Shown: in pieces, positions 53,924-63,209 of the stretch | How the letters are laid out: each line of letters begins with the position of its first letter | How positions within the stretch are numbered: the stretch's first letter is position 1 | Assembly (NCBI RefSeq): GCF_002234535.1 | Contig: NZ_CP022521.1 | Coordinates: forward strand, 5,022,001-5,086,000 | Reading direction: 5' to 3' | Length of the DNA stretch: 64,000 nucleotides | Source of the DNA: Actinoalloteichus hoggarensis | Lineage (GTDB): Bacteria; Actinomycetota; Actinomycetes; Mycobacteriales; Pseudonocardiaceae | Notes under the pieces: model-generated | Databases searched by the model: none | What the model was told of the DNA's origin: nothing | The model's input: the letters and a program-made list of their open reading frames with translations, nothing else | Made by a program: the position numbers and the translations under genes

Positions 53924-55489
53924 GTGCCGCGCATCGAACGGACGGTCACGGTGCTGTGCGCCGCGCTCGCCGTGCTGCTCACCGCCGCCTGCACGGTAGG
54001 CGGCTCGGAGCGTCCGCCGGTGCCGCTGTTGATCGACGGGCCGACGGAGGCACCCGGCGACGACGGCAGCGACGCCGAGGTGCCGGTTCCCGACCTGGAG
54101 ACTCCGTCGGGGATGCTCGCGTGGTCCGACTGCACGGCCGCGACCGCCGACCGGCTCGGCGATGCCGCGGACGGCTCGGCGGAATACCAGTGCGCGCAGC
54201 TGGTCGCGCCGCTGGAGGCGCCGGGGATGCCCGGCTTCGGCTCGACCCCGCTGAACCTGCTGCGGGTCGGCAGCGGCCCGACGCCACTGGTCGTGGTCGA
54301 CGACGCCGCGGGCCTGCCCGGCACGCTGTACGCGGCCCGGCTGGCCCGGAGTCTGTCCCCGGAGACGCTGGAGACCTTCTCGCTCATCGGCGTGGACCGG
54401 CGCGGCACCGGGACGTCCTTCGACACGAGCTGCGTCCGTCCGCAGGACCGGGAGACGGTGCTGTCCTACGACCCCACGGCGGCCACCGCCGAGGAGCTGC
54501 GCGGCCTTCAGACGGCCACCGAGAGCGCGGCCAAGGAGTGCACCCTCATCCTCGACCAGCTGACCAGGGCCTTCGACGGTCATCGCACGGCGGGCGATCT
54601 GGAGCAGCTGCGCGGCGAGCTGGGGCTGGAGCGGCTGAACGCCATCGGCCGAGGCGAGGGGGCGCAGGCGCTGACCACCTACGCCGCGCGGTTCCCCGAG
54701 TCGGTGGGCCGGCTGGTGCTCGACGGGGTGCCCGACCCGAACCTGGACGCCGTCGGCCTCGCCGAGGAGCAGGCCCGCGCCGCGGAGTCCACCCTGGACG
54801 CCTTCTTGAGCGACTGCGCGTCGGGTCCGGAGTGTCCGCTCGGCTCCGACCCCCGGCAGGCCCTCGACACGCTGTTCGCGGACCTCGCCGTCCAGCCGCT
54901 GCCCACCGAGCGCGCGCCGCTGACCCACGGTCTGGCCACCTCCGCGATCCTGCTCGGACTCGCCGACCGGGCGGGCTGGTCCGATCTGGCCGACCGCGTC
55001 GCGAGTGCGATCGACGGGCAGGGACAGGCGTTGGCGGCGCTGGTCGAGCCGTTGTTGACCTCGTCCGGTGTCGACCAGCCCCGATTCGAGGCGATGATGA
55101 TCAACGGCTGCAACGACACCCGCGACCGCATCCCGCCGAACCGGGTCGCCGAGCTGGCCGAGGAGTGGGCTCAACGGCATCCCTACTTCGGCGGGCAGGC
55201 GGCACAGCGCCTGATGCTGTGCAGCTCGTGGCCCATCCCCACCGAGGAGCCCGCCGCGCCCGAGGTCGGCGGGCTGCCGCCGACCATGGTGATCGCGACG
55301 GCGCTGGATCCGGTGACGCCGGGCCTCGGCACCGCCAAGGCCGCCGAGGCGCTGCCGGGCGCCGTGCTGGTGGACTGGCAGGGGGCCGGGCACGGTGCGG
55401 TGGGCACCTCCACCTGTGCCACCGGCGTCGCCGAGGACTTCCTGGTGCACGGCGAGGTACCCGAGGACACGGTGGTCTGTCCGCCGTGA
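53924..55489 (+). CDS. Alpha/beta-hydrolase (TAP-like) lipoprotein lacking the nucleophile serine
   Basis: A 521-residue lipoprotein: signal VTVLCAALAVLLTAACTVGG with lipobox LTAAC. The fold matches secreted tripeptidyl-aminopeptidase-like hydrolases: LIGVDRRGTGTS, LNAIGRGEGAQALTTYAARF, VGRLVLDGVPDP and a C-terminal TAP-like part MVIATALDPVTP ... WQGAGHGAVG. The acid Asp and the His are present, but the nucleophile elbow GxSxG reads GRGEG, so Ser is Gly. The protein probably binds rather than cleaves, or uses another mechanism. Start GTG 53924 after AGCAAGGAG. Confidence 0.85.
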   Translation: MPRIERTVTVLCAALAVLLTAACTVGGSERPPVPLLIDGPTEAPGDDGSDAEVPVPDLETPSGMLAWSDCTAATADRLGDAADGSAEYQCAQLVAPLEAPGMPGFGSTPLNLLRVGSGPTPLVVVDDAAGLPGTLYAARLARSLSPETLETFSLIGVDRRGTGTSFDTSCVRPQDRETVLSYDPTAATAEELRGLQTATESAAKECTLILDQLTRAFDGHRTAGDLEQLRGELGLERLNAIGRGEGAQALTTYAARFPESVGRLVLDGVPDPNLDAVGLAEEQARAAESTLDAFLSDCASGPECPLGSDPRQALDTLFADLAVQPLPTERAPLTHGLATSAILLGLADRAGWSDLADRVASAIDGQGQALAALVEPLLTSSGVDQPRFEAMMINGCNDTRDRIPPNRVAELAEEWAQRHPYFGGQAAQRLMLCSSWPIPTEEPAAPEVGGLPPTMVIATALDPVTPGLGTAKAAEALPGAVLVDWQGAGHGAVGTSTCATGVAEDFLVHGEVPEDTVVCPP

Positions 55490-55813
55490 CACCGGGGGCG
55501 CCGGCCCTGGCTCGGCGATCGTGAGGCCACCGGGAGAGCGTGGTGCGGGCTCGCGCCGGTCACCGCCGCGCCCCCGCGTCGAGGGCGACGCGCCCCTCGG
55601 TGCGACGGGCCGATCCGCCCGTTCGGAGGCGAAGTGCTCGGGGCTCGGCGAGCAGCCGCCTTCGACGTCGCGTCGATCGCGCGGCGGGCGAGTGTGGGAG
55701 GGGGCGGCGGCAGGCGGCGAGTCATCGGCCGAGCAGGCGGTGGGCACGGGGATCCGCCGCGCCCGCCGCCGCGACTCGACCGTTCCGACCGCGGTCCTCG
55801 CCGTCGGACACGA

Positions 55814-55831
55814 GCTGACCGTCCGGTCAGC
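55814..55831 (-). terminator. Perfect 7-bp hairpin overlapping the peptide's stop codon
   Basis: GCTGACC-GTCC-GGTCAGC: seven paired bases, four-base loop. The stop codon of the cysteine-rich peptide lies within the stem. Reads the same on both strands. Confidence 0.6.
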
Positions 55832-55922
55832 AGCCCTTGCAGCAGCCGCAGCCGGGCCCGGTGCATCCGGAACAGCAACCGCATCCGTCGAGACCGGGCG
55901 GCTGAGCTCGAACACTCTCCAT
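55827..55922 (-). CDS. 31-residue cysteine-rich peptide with two CGCCxGC modules
   Basis: ATG at 55922 preceded on the minus strand by TAGGAGGTCACC, an ideal ribosome binding site. The peptide starts MESVRAQPPGLDG, then has two seven-residue modules, CGCCSGC and CGCCKGC, joined by TGPG, and ends on the last Cys. That makes eight cysteines in the last 18 residues. Such density indicates metal binding (Cu(I), Zn) as in metallothioneins, or several disulfides; no leader or export signal is visible. A perfect palindrome GTGCCGGCAC lies at 56008-56017, about 90 bases upstream. No neighbour suggests a role. I know of no named family with this exact pattern. Confidence 0.7.
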   Translation of the reverse strand: MESVRAQPPGLDGCGCCSGCTGPGCGCCKGC

Positions 55923-56558
55923 GGTGACCTCCTACAGAACGCCGTGTGCCGACGCCTGTCGATGCTGCTGCACGCGGCGAACACCCCGGCACCACCGCCA
56001 GATTGAAGTGCCGGCACGACGGAGTCGCCGAACCCGACACACACCGTGACATCACCCCGCGCCCGACGTCTCACCATCTGGACGTCGCGTCACTCCGCGA
56101 GACGAGCCGCGACTCCGGACACCGCCGATGACGTGCGTCTTCGTCGGCGTGATCGTCCCCCCGGACATCCCGGCTCGGTTCGATCAGCGTATGCGTATGA
56201 GTGAATGGACGACGGTCCCGGTCACCCAGCGCGCAGGACCGGACCGCCGCGACGCGGGCTGGCGAGGCCACACCGCCGGGCAGGCGACGGGCACCGCCGC
56301 GCGGCCCGTCGAGCAGCCTGCGACGGCGGGCCCGGCGATGTCGGACACGGCGATGTCGGACACGACGGCGCGCACGGCCCCGCTCGGCGACGGGCACCGG
56401 CAGGCGCGGGCGCGCGGCAGGCCCCCGCCGGAGAACACCGGTGCCGCGGCGCCGACGGCCGACCGCCGCGACATCGCCACCCGGCGCCGCCGCGACCGGC
56501 CGTGCGCTCGTCCCGCCCGGGCCGACGCGTCACACGGGCCGACGACCCGCCGCCGGTG
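55923..56558. other. Spacer between the Cys-rich peptide and hisS
   Basis: 636 bases. It contains the peptide's upstream region, the palindrome at 56008-56017 and a doubled 15-mer GCGATGTCGGACACG near 56336-56365. Open frames are shadow-like. The 337 bases left of the peptide (55490-55826) hold nothing else recognisable. Confidence 0.5.
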
Positions 56559-57839
56559 TCACCGCTCGCCGAGCGGTCGCTCCGCCCACGGCGCCGCCGA
56601 GTCCCGACGGGTGCCGAGGTGCACGAAGGAGGTGAACCCCCAGTCGGTGAGCCGGTCGAGCTGAGCGCCGAACTTGCCGCGCCTGCGCACCGGAGCCGCG
56701 GGCCGACCGGCCGACCGCAGTTCCCGTGCGACGGCCAGCACCTCGGCCGCGGGGACGTCGGTCTCGTACAGCACCGCCACCTGTTCGCCGCGTCGCGTCC
56801 CGCCGAGCAGGTCCACGATGCGCTCGAAACCGATGGAGAAGCCGCAGGCGGGCACCTCACGACCGAGCGACCGGCCGATCAGGCGGTCGTAACGCCCGCC
56901 GCCCGCCACCGACGAGGAGCTGTCGGGGTGGACGATCTCGAACACCTGACCGGTGTAGTACCCCATCCCCCGGACCAGCGTCGGGTCGAACTCCCAGGTC
57001 GAGCCCGACGACTCGGCGAGCGGTGCCAGGCCGGCGATGGTGGAGCCGAGGTCGGTCAGGACCTGCTCGTCCAGCGACGGCAGCGCGTCGGCCAAGGTGT
57101 CCACCACGTCGTCGATCGCGACGGACCGCAGGCGCTCGATCTGCGTGCGCACCATCGTGACCGCCTCGGCGGCCAGCCCGCGTGACTCCACCAGTTCGGC
57201 GGAGACGCCGTCCCAGCCGATCTTGTCCAGCTTGTCCAGAGTGATGAAGAAGCCGTCCCAGGCCTGTTCGGGCAGCCCGACGTGTTCGGCCACGGCGGCC
57301 AGCAGCCTGCGGTCGGAGATGCGGACCGTAGTCCCCGTCAGGCCGATCGCGTCCAGCGCCGCGACGGTCGCCTCGATCAGCTCGATCTCGGCGAGCACGC
57401 TCTCCTCGCCGATGATGTCGATGTCGCACTGGTAGAACTGCCGATACCGACCCTTCTGCGGTCGTTCCGCCCGCCACACCGGCCCGAACTGGAACGATCG
57501 GAACGGCAGTGGCAGCTGCGCGTGGTGCGCGCCGTAGAAGCGCGTCAACGGGACGGTCAGGTCGTAGCGCAGGCCCAGATCCACCAGGTCGGCCAGCCCG
57601 ACGCCCTCCGCGAGCGGCTCGGTGAGTCCGCGCCGCAGCACCCGGTAGATCAGCTTCTCGTTCTCGCCGCCCTGGCCGCCGGTGAGCCTGCCGATGTCCT
57701 CCAGCGCGGGCGTCTCGATGCGGTGATAGCCGTGATGCCGGTAGACCTCCGTGATGGCCGCCAGCACATGATCGCGGTCGGCGACGGCGGCGGGAAGCAG
57801 ATCACGGGTGCCCCTGGGGGGGCTGTTGTCAGATTTCAC
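56559..57839 (-). CDS. hisS: Histidyl-tRNA synthetase
   Basis: A 426-residue class II synthetase charging tRNA-His. GTRDLLPAAVADRDHV is the usual opener, motif 1 lies in ITEVYRHHGYHRIETPALED, motif 2 in FQFGPVWRAERPQKGRYRQF with YQCDIDIIG, the histidine-binding signatures are LVRGMGYYTGQVFEI and VAGGGRYDRLIG, and motif 3 is ACGFSIGFERI. The C-terminal anticodon domain is present. GTG 57839 has AAGGA upstream and starts the conserved text. The last residues (ERPLGER) are followed by low-complexity DNA. Confidence 0.92.
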   Translation of the reverse strand: MKSDNSPPRGTRDLLPAAVADRDHVLAAITEVYRHHGYHRIETPALEDIGRLTGGQGGENEKLIYRVLRRGLTEPLAEGVGLADLVDLGLRYDLTVPLTRFYGAHHAQLPLPFRSFQFGPVWRAERPQKGRYRQFYQCDIDIIGEESVLAEIELIEATVAALDAIGLTGTTVRISDRRLLAAVAEHVGLPEQAWDGFFITLDKLDKIGWDGVSAELVESRGLAAEAVTMVRTQIERLRSVAIDDVVDTLADALPSLDEQVLTDLGSTIAGLAPLAESSGSTWEFDPTLVRGMGYYTGQVFEIVHPDSSSSVAGGGRYDRLIGRSLGREVPACGFSIGFERIVDLLGGTRRGEQVAVLYETDVPAAEVLAVARELRSAGRPAAPVRRRGKFGAQLDRLTDWGFTSFVHLGTRRDSAAPWAERPLGER

Positions 57840-58154
57840 CGAACATCCTTGCGCTGTCGAACCAGGGCATGATCCCGCCCGAGAAGCCGGACGGGCACCG
57901 GGCGCAATCCTAAGCCCCGGCCTCAAGCCCCCGGGGCGGTGAGCGTCGGCGAACGACCACCACACGGCCGATCATCACGAGATCACCACGGGACCGATCG
58001 TCACGCCTGCCGACGTCGACCGGACGACGCACGAAGGCGGCGCGGGCGGACGTGGTCCGGACGGCGGCCGTGGCGGTCGGCGGAGCCCCGGCGATCAGCG
58101 CAACCGGGCGGCCGGCGGAGCCAAGCCGGCCCCTCCGTGAGCCCGCGTGTCTCG
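57840..58154. other. Short spacer, nothing recognised
   Basis: 315 bases between the hisS start and the polymerase-domain stop, both minus strand. No coding frame or hairpin stands out. Confidence 0.5.
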
Positions 58155-59183
58155 TCAGCTCGTCGGCCTGCGGCGTTCCCGGCTGGGCTGCACCCTGGGC
58201 GGCTCCCCCGGCATCTTGGGGTGGTCGGGCGGATAGGGCAGATCGCCCAGTCCGTGGTCGCGCGCATCGCGCGCCGCCCACTCCAACAGGGGCTCGATCG
58301 ACTGCGGGTCGTCGTCGATGCCCGCGTGCGCGTCGCCGTGCTCGGCCAGCCAGTCCGGCACGGTGCGCAGGGTGAAGTCGTCCGGTTCCACCGATTCCAG
58401 CTGCTCCCAGCGCAGCGGGGTGGAGACGGTGGCCCTCGGGGTGCCCCGCACCGACCAGGCCGAGGCGATCGTGCGGTCCCGTGCCGTCTGGTTGAAGTCC
58501 AGGAACACGCGGCGGCCGCGCTCCTCCTTCCACCAGGAGACGGTGGCCAACTCCGGAATCCGCCGGGCGACCTCCCGCGCCAACGCGATCACCGCGCGGC
58601 GGACCCCGACGAAGTCGTGCTCGGGGCGGATGCGGACCAGCACGTGGATGCCTCGGCCGCCGGAGGTCTTGGGATGGCCGACGATGCCCGCGTCGCCGAG
58701 CACCTCCGCCAGCACCAACGCCACCCGGACGGCGTCGTCGAAGGTGGTCCCCGGCTGCGGGTCGAGGTCGATGCGCAACTCGTCCGGGCGATCCACGTCG
58801 GCGCGGCGGACCGGCCAGGGATGGAAGTCGAAGGTGCCGAGGTTGGCGGCCCAGGCGAGCACGGCGGGCTCGGTCGGACACACCTCCACGGCGGTGCGCC
58901 CCGACGGGAACGTGATCCGCACTCCCTCCACCCAGCTCGGCGCGCCCTTCGGCACGCGCTTGGCGTAGAAGGGCTCGCCGTCCACCCCGTCCGGGAACCG
59001 TTTGAGGGTGGTCGGCCGATGCAGCAGGGCGGTCAGCAGCGGCTCCGCGACCGTCAGGTAGTACTCGACCAGCTCGCGCTTGGTGATCCCCGGCTGGGGG
59101 AAGTACACCTTGTCGGGGTTGGTCACCCGGACACGTCGGTCCCCGTGCGGCCCGGGGACGGCGATCTCGACGGCATCGGCCAT
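58155..59183 (-). CDS. LigD-type polymerase domain (PolDom/primase-like), stand-alone
   Basis: A 342-residue archaeo-eukaryotic primase-like enzyme of the LigD PolDom family: VRVTNPDKVYFPQPGITKRE opens it; KRFPDGVDGEPFYAKRVPKG, the catalytic DELRIDLDPQPGTTFDDAV (DxD), HPKTSGGRGIHVLVRI and RRVFLDFNQTARDRTIAS follow. It fills gaps with NTPs at double-strand breaks or in base excision repair. Fused ligase and nuclease domains are absent. LigC (52383-53480) may supply the ligase. ATG 59183 starts the family text. Confidence 0.9.
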   Translation of the reverse strand: MADAVEIAVPGPHGDRRVRVTNPDKVYFPQPGITKRELVEYYLTVAEPLLTALLHRPTTLKRFPDGVDGEPFYAKRVPKGAPSWVEGVRITFPSGRTAVEVCPTEPAVLAWAANLGTFDFHPWPVRRADVDRPDELRIDLDPQPGTTFDDAVRVALVLAEVLGDAGIVGHPKTSGGRGIHVLVRIRPEHDFVGVRRAVIALAREVARRIPELATVSWWKEERGRRVFLDFNQTARDRTIASAWSVRGTPRATVSTPLRWEQLESVEPDDFTLRTVPDWLAEHGDAHAGIDDDPQSIEPLLEWAARDARDHGLGDLPYPPDHPKMPGEPPRVQPSRERRRPTS

Positions 59184-59296
59184 CGGGCCAGCGTAAGCGC
59201 GGTGCGCCCGCCTCGCGCCCGGAGCGACGCGACCGTCTCGTACCCCGGCCCGGTGCACTGCCGAGCGGGTCGCGACGGAACCGCTACCGTGGAGTC

Positions 59297-59647
59297 ATGG
59301 GTGAGAGCAGTCGGCCGAGGGACTCCGACGACGGCGGTCACCGCGAGCTGGGCGCGGGCGGCCCGACGGCGCCCTCGGATCGCTTCACGGAGGACCTGAT
59401 CGGCCTCGACCCGCACGATCCGGAGGCCAAGGCCTTCGCGGCGCATCTCGACCGGATGGAACGCGACCGGCCGAGCATGACCATCGAGGGCTCGCTGGCG
59501 GCGCTGCGGGAGTTCACCGACTCGGCGAACCGGGTCGGCGGCGGCCGACGGCTGGTGGCCGTGGTCGTGGTGACGCTGATCCTGACCGCGTTCGTCCTGC
59601 TCGTCTGGCACATCCTGGTGCTCGCCGCCACCGTCTTCCTCGGGTGA
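59297..59647 (+). CDS. Small single-pass membrane protein
   Basis: A 116-residue protein: an acidic, hydrophilic N-terminal 75 residues (PHDPEAKAFAAHLDRMERD, MTIEGSLAALREFTDSANRV), then RRLVAVVVVTLILTAFVLLV as a C-terminal membrane segment. Not recognised beyond that; similar short proteins often sit near heme or msrB loci of actinobacteria. It is 89 bases ahead of msrB. Confidence 0.65.
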   Translation: MGESSRPRDSDDGGHRELGAGGPTAPSDRFTEDLIGLDPHDPEAKAFAAHLDRMERDRPSMTIEGSLAALREFTDSANRVGGGRRLVAVVVVTLILTAFVLLVWHILVLAATVFLG

Positions 59648-59736
59648 ACCAGGCGGGACGTCGAGGCGGCACGGGGTGATGACCACCGCAGTCGCCGGAC
59701 GCGCCGAGGTCGGCCCGGCAGGACTATTTTGAGGGC

Positions 59737-60162
59737 ATGGAACCAGTCCGGGGTGCCACACCCAAGGTCGTGAAGTCCGACGAGGAATGGCGGGAGGAGC
59801 TCACGCCGGTCGAGTACCGGGTCCTGCGGCAGGCGGGCACCGAGCCCGCTTGGACGGGCGAGTACACCGAGACCAAGACCAAGGGCGTCTATCTCTGTCG
59901 TGCCTGCGGCGCGGAGCTGTTCCGCAGCGACACGAAGTTCGAGTCCAACTGCGGCTGGCCGTCCTTCTACACGCCCTCCGACGCCGACCACGTGATCCTG
60001 CGGGAGGACCTCAGCCACGGGGCCCGCCGCACCGAGGTGCTGTGCGCGAGCTGCCACAGCCATCTGGGCCACGTCTTCGAGGGCGAGGGCTACCAGACGC
60101 CCACCGACCAGCGGTGGTGCATCAACTCGGTCTCCCTGCGGCTGGCGCCCGAGGGCCGGTAG
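59737..60162 (+). CDS. msrB: Peptide-methionine (R)-S-oxide reductase MsrB
   Basis: A 141-residue zinc-binding MsrB. The two CxxC zinc sites are YLCRACGAELF and VLCASCHSHLGHVF; the catalytic Cys is in RWCINSVSLRL near the end; CGWPSFYTP is diagnostic. It repairs oxidised methionine in proteins with thioredoxin. Close to, but on the opposite strand from, the heme genes, a neighbourhood common in actinobacteria. Confidence 0.95.
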   Translation: MEPVRGATPKVVKSDEEWREELTPVEYRVLRQAGTEPAWTGEYTETKTKGVYLCRACGAELFRSDTKFESNCGWPSFYTPSDADHVILREDLSHGARRTEVLCASCHSHLGHVFEGEGYQTPTDQRWCINSVSLRLAPEGR

Positions 60163-60173
60163 CCCTCCTGGAC

Positions 60174-60206
60174 GGGCGCGCCGCCGCCGGACCGGGGCGC
60201 GCGCCC
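60174..60206 (+). terminator. Hairpin after msrB
   Basis: GGGCGCGC (60174-60181) pairs with GCGCGCCC (60199-60206) over a 17-base loop, 12 bases after the stop codon. Confidence 0.55.
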
Positions 60207-60230
60207 GACCGAGGCGCCGCACCGTTCGCA

Positions 60231-60278
60231 CCGCCGAGCCTCGACCGCCGAGCCTCGGTCGCCGACCGCCGAGCCCGG
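60231..60278. repeat. Short tandem repeat (CCGCCGAGCCTCGA-like)
   Basis: Two 14-base copies (60231, 60245) with a third, interrupted copy at about 60265. Lies between msrB and the lipoprotein gene. Confidence 0.7.
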
Positions 60279-60345
60279 CCGCCGCACGACCGCGGCGGCT
60301 CCGGTTCGATGCAACGGATCGCGACGACGGCTCCGTCTGCACGTC

Positions 60346-60876
60346 ATGAGGAGATCATCGCGGTCGATGCTCGTCGCGTTCGGCCTGGTCGTCCTGGCGG
60401 GCTGCGGCACCCAGGGCGCGGGCGTCGGGGTGGAGTGCACGGCGATCGGTGCCCGCACCGGCCTCGGGCTGGACGTCGCCGCAGGCCTCGCGCCCGACGT
60501 CGCCGAGGCGCGGGTCCTGCTCTGCCAGGACGACGAGTGCACGGAGACCGACATGCCCGCCGACTGCGGCGACGACTGCGGGATGGATTCGCTGCGACCC
60601 GGCAGCGACACGGTCGATCAGGGCTGCGTGGACGGCGTCTGCTCCGCCTCCTCGGTCCCCGACGGGACGCTGCACGGCTTCGTCGACCTGCCCGAACTGG
60701 CCGCGGGCCCCGCCGAGGTCTCCGTGACCCTCGTGGACCGGGCGGGCGCCGAGATCCTGGCCGAGACGATCAGCCTGACGGTCGAGGACGTCTACCCCAA
60801 CGGCCCGGAGTGCGGCGCGGGTGGTGTCGCCGCCGCCGTCCGCGTCACCGACGACCACACCCTCGTGGAGGCCTGA
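60346..60876 (+). CDS. Lipoprotein of unknown function
   Basis: A 176-residue protein with a lipoprotein signal: MRRSSRSMLVAFGLVVLAGC, lipobox LAGC, lipidated Cys at residue 20. The mature part is acidic, with seven further cysteines in its first two thirds (VECTA, LLCQDDECTETD, ADCGDDCGMDS, GCVDGVCSAS) and a beta-rich end (AEVSVTLVDRAGAEILAETI). The cysteines suggest disulfides outside the membrane. Family not recognised. It lies convergent to hemQ. Confidence 0.75.
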   Translation: MRRSSRSMLVAFGLVVLAGCGTQGAGVGVECTAIGARTGLGLDVAAGLAPDVAEARVLLCQDDECTETDMPADCGDDCGMDSLRPGSDTVDQGCVDGVCSASSVPDGTLHGFVDLPELAAGPAEVSVTLVDRAGAEILAETISLTVEDVYPNGPECGAGGVAAAVRVTDDHTLVEA

Positions 60877-60880
60877 GCGA

Positions 60881-60914
60881 CGCCCCGGCTCGCCCGACAC
60901 GGGCAGGCGGGGCG
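60881..60914. terminator. Hairpin between the lipoprotein and hemQ
   Basis: CGCCCCG (60881-60887) pairs with CGGGGCG (60908-60914), with an inner GCCCG/CGGGC pairing. Four bases after the lipoprotein stop codon; the convergent hemQ ends at 61043. Confidence 0.6.
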
Positions 60915-61042
60915 CCGCCCGAGGACTCCGGAGCGCGCCCGTCGGGCCGCCGCGTCCCGCCCGCGCGGCCCGCGCACGAAGTCCGGCCGGACCGCAGGGC
61001 AACCGAACCGCAGCGCAGCCGGGGCCGCAGGGCAGCCGAGCC

Positions 61043-61735
61043 TCAGGGCAGCCGGTCGACCAGCTCGCCGACGGACACCCGGACGCCGGTGTAGAACGGC
61101 AGCTCCTCGCGGACGTGCCGCCGGGCCTCGGTGGCCCGCAGCTCGCGCATCAGGTCGACGATGCGGTGCAGCTCGGCCGCCTCGAACGCCAGCAGCCACT
61201 CGTAGTCGCCGAGCGCGAACGAGGCCACCGTGTTCGCCCGGACGTCGGGGAACGGCCGCGCGGCCTTGCCGTGGTCGGCGAGCATCGTGCGCCGCTCGTC
61301 CTCCGGCAGCAGATACCAGTCGTAGGACCGCACGAAGGGATACACGCAGAGGTACTTCTGCGGCTCCTCCCCGGCGAGGAACGCGGGGATGTGCGACCGG
61401 TTGAACTCGGCGGGGCGGTGCAGCCCGACGCTGCTCCACACCGGTTCGCAGGCCTGCCCCAGCACGATGCGCCGCAGACCGGTGTAGGCGGCCTGCAGGG
61501 CCTCGACCTCCTCGGCGTGCCACCAGATCATGAAGTCGGCGTCGGCCCGCATCCCGGAGACGTCGTAGACGCCGCGGACGGTGACGCCCTTCGCCTCGAG
61601 CCCGGCGAGGTACCGCTCCGCCTCCCGCGCCGCCTCGGCCCGATCGACGGGCAGCGCGCCCTGCTCGATGCGGAAGACGGACCACATGGTGTATCGGATG
61701 GACGAGTTGATCTCAGCCGCGTTCACGCCAGACAT
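61043..61735 (-). CDS. hemQ: Coproheme decarboxylase HemQ (ChdC)
   Basis: A 230-residue chlorite dismutase-like protein that decarboxylates coproheme to heme b with peroxide, the last step of the coproporphyrin route. [16 protein letters not shown] opens it; [56 protein letters not shown] with the catalytic Tyr, and [20 protein letters not shown] are family text of the actinobacterial type. ATG 61735 lies four bases after the hemG/Y stop codon; an ATG at 61759 overlapping that gene is possible. Confidence 0.93.
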   Translation of the reverse strand: MSGVNAAEINSSIRYTMWSVFRIEQGALPVDRAEAAREAERYLAGLEAKGVTVRGVYDVSGMRADADFMIWWHAEEVEALQAAYTGLRRIVLGQACEPVWSSVGLHRPAEFNRSHIPAFLAGEEPQKYLCVYPFVRSYDWYLLPEDERRTMLADHGKAARPFPDVRANTVASFALGDYEWLLAFEAAELHRIVDLMRELRATEARRHVREELPFYTGVRVSVGELVDRLP

Positions 61736-61739
61736 GGGC

Positions 61740-63209
61740 TCATCCTCGCACCGAGTCACGCAGGATCGTCGTGGAGGTCAGCTCCGCCGCCACGGCGGCG
61801 GCGGCCCGTCGCGCCCCGCCCACGCAGGCGGCCAGCCCGATGCCGTCGAAGGCGGCACCGGTCACCTCCAGGCCCGCCAGCCCGGCGACCTCCGTCCTGA
61901 TCCGCCGCACCAGGTCGACGTGGCCGACGCCGTACTGGGGCAGCGCCCCGCCCCAGCGCGTCACCACGGCCTCGATCGGGTCGGCTCGGACGCCCGTGAG
62001 CTCGGCGAGATCCGCGCGGACCGCGCGGATCAGCTCGTCGTCGTCACGCTGCATGGTCGAGATCTCGCCGACCCGGCCGATGGAGCCCCGGACCAGCAGT
62101 GGCGCCGCGGAGCCGCGATCGTCGCCGAGATGGCGCCACTTGCGGCTGGAGAAGGTGAACGCCTTGGCGGTGAAGTCGGTGCCGTCGTCGTGCCGTTCGC
62201 CCCGCGCGATCAGCACGCCGCTGGCCTCGGGCAGCCGAGCCGCGGGCGGCAGCGCCAGGCTGACCACGACACTGGAGGCCACCTCGATGGCGCCGTAGGC
62301 GGCGGCCGCGGCCGGAGCGGTCACCGCGAGCAGGCGCCGCGCCGCGGGCGGCGGCACGGCCAGCAGCACGGCGTCGACCTCCAGCAGCTCCGGGCTCGGC
62401 ACCGCGCCGAAGGCGAGCCGCCAGCCGACGTCGCCCCTGGTCAGCGCGTGCACCGGCAGGCCGAGTCGCACCGTGGCGCCCGCGGCCTCCGCCAGCCGGT
62501 CGATCAGTCTGATCAGGCCGCCGCGCAGCGTGCCGAACACCGGGGCTCTGGGCTCGCCGGGCGCCGGGGCGGGCGGGAGGAGTCCGGCCGCGGCATGCAG
62601 CACCGAGCCGTCGCCCTCATCGAGCGCCCTGGCGAGGGCGGGCATGGTGGCGCGCAGCCCCAGCCGGTCCGCGTCGCCCGCGTAGACCCCGCCCAGCATC
62701 GGATCGACGAGCCGGTCGGTGAGTTCGTCGCCGAAGCGCGCCCGCAGCATCCGACCGAGTGCGACGTCGCCGCCGTCGAGACGCAGCGGTGGGGCCGAGG
62801 GCTCCTCGGCCACTCTGGCGACACCCTCCGCCGAGAGCACCCCGCGCAGCGCCTCCACCGAGCCGGGGACGCCCTGCACGGTCCCGGTGACCGGCATCGG
62901 AACCGTCCGGCCGCCCGCCCGGACCGTCGGCCCCGCCGAGGTGGGGTTGACCACCTCGCCCGAGGCGTCGAGGTCGGCGAGGAGATCGAGGACCTCCGGC
63001 CTGCGGACCAGGAACGCCTCGGCCCCGACGTCGAAGGCGCCGCCGCCCAGCTGGGCGGTCGCGAGCTTGCCGCCGAGACGACGGCTCTGCTCCAGCACGG
63101 TGATCCGCGCGGCGCGTCCGAGCAGCCTGCGCAGCTCGTAGGCGGCGGTGAGTCCGGACACCCCGCCGCCGATCACGGCGATGTGCGGGACGTGCTGCGG
63201 CCTGGTCAC
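61740..63209 (-). CDS. hemY: Coproporphyrinogen/protoporphyrinogen III oxidase (HemY type)
   Basis: A 489-residue FAD enzyme: dinucleotide fold [20 protein letters not shown], then [39 protein letters not shown] and a C-terminal FAD motif [20 protein letters not shown]. In bacteria with HemQ this enzyme makes coproporphyrin III (CgoX). Start overlaps the hemE stop (ATGA, 63206-63209), and hemQ follows at once, giving a hemE-hemY-hemQ unit. Ferrochelatase is not in the window. Confidence 0.93.
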   Translation of the reverse strand: MTRPQHVPHIAVIGGGVSGLTAAYELRRLLGRAARITVLEQSRRLGGKLATAQLGGGAFDVGAEAFLVRRPEVLDLLADLDASGEVVNPTSAGPTVRAGGRTVPMPVTGTVQGVPGSVEALRGVLSAEGVARVAEEPSAPPLRLDGGDVALGRMLRARFGDELTDRLVDPMLGGVYAGDADRLGLRATMPALARALDEGDGSVLHAAAGLLPPAPAPGEPRAPVFGTLRGGLIRLIDRLAEAAGATVRLGLPVHALTRGDVGWRLAFGAVPSPELLEVDAVLLAVPPPAARRLLAVTAPAAAAAYGAIEVASSVVVSLALPPAARLPEASGVLIARGERHDDGTDFTAKAFTFSSRKWRHLGDDRGSAAPLLVRGSIGRVGEISTMQRDDDELIRAVRADLAELTGVRADPIEAVVTRWGGALPQYGVGHVDLVRRIRTEVAGLAGLEVTGAAFDGIGLAACVGGARRAAAAVAAELTSTTILRDSVRG

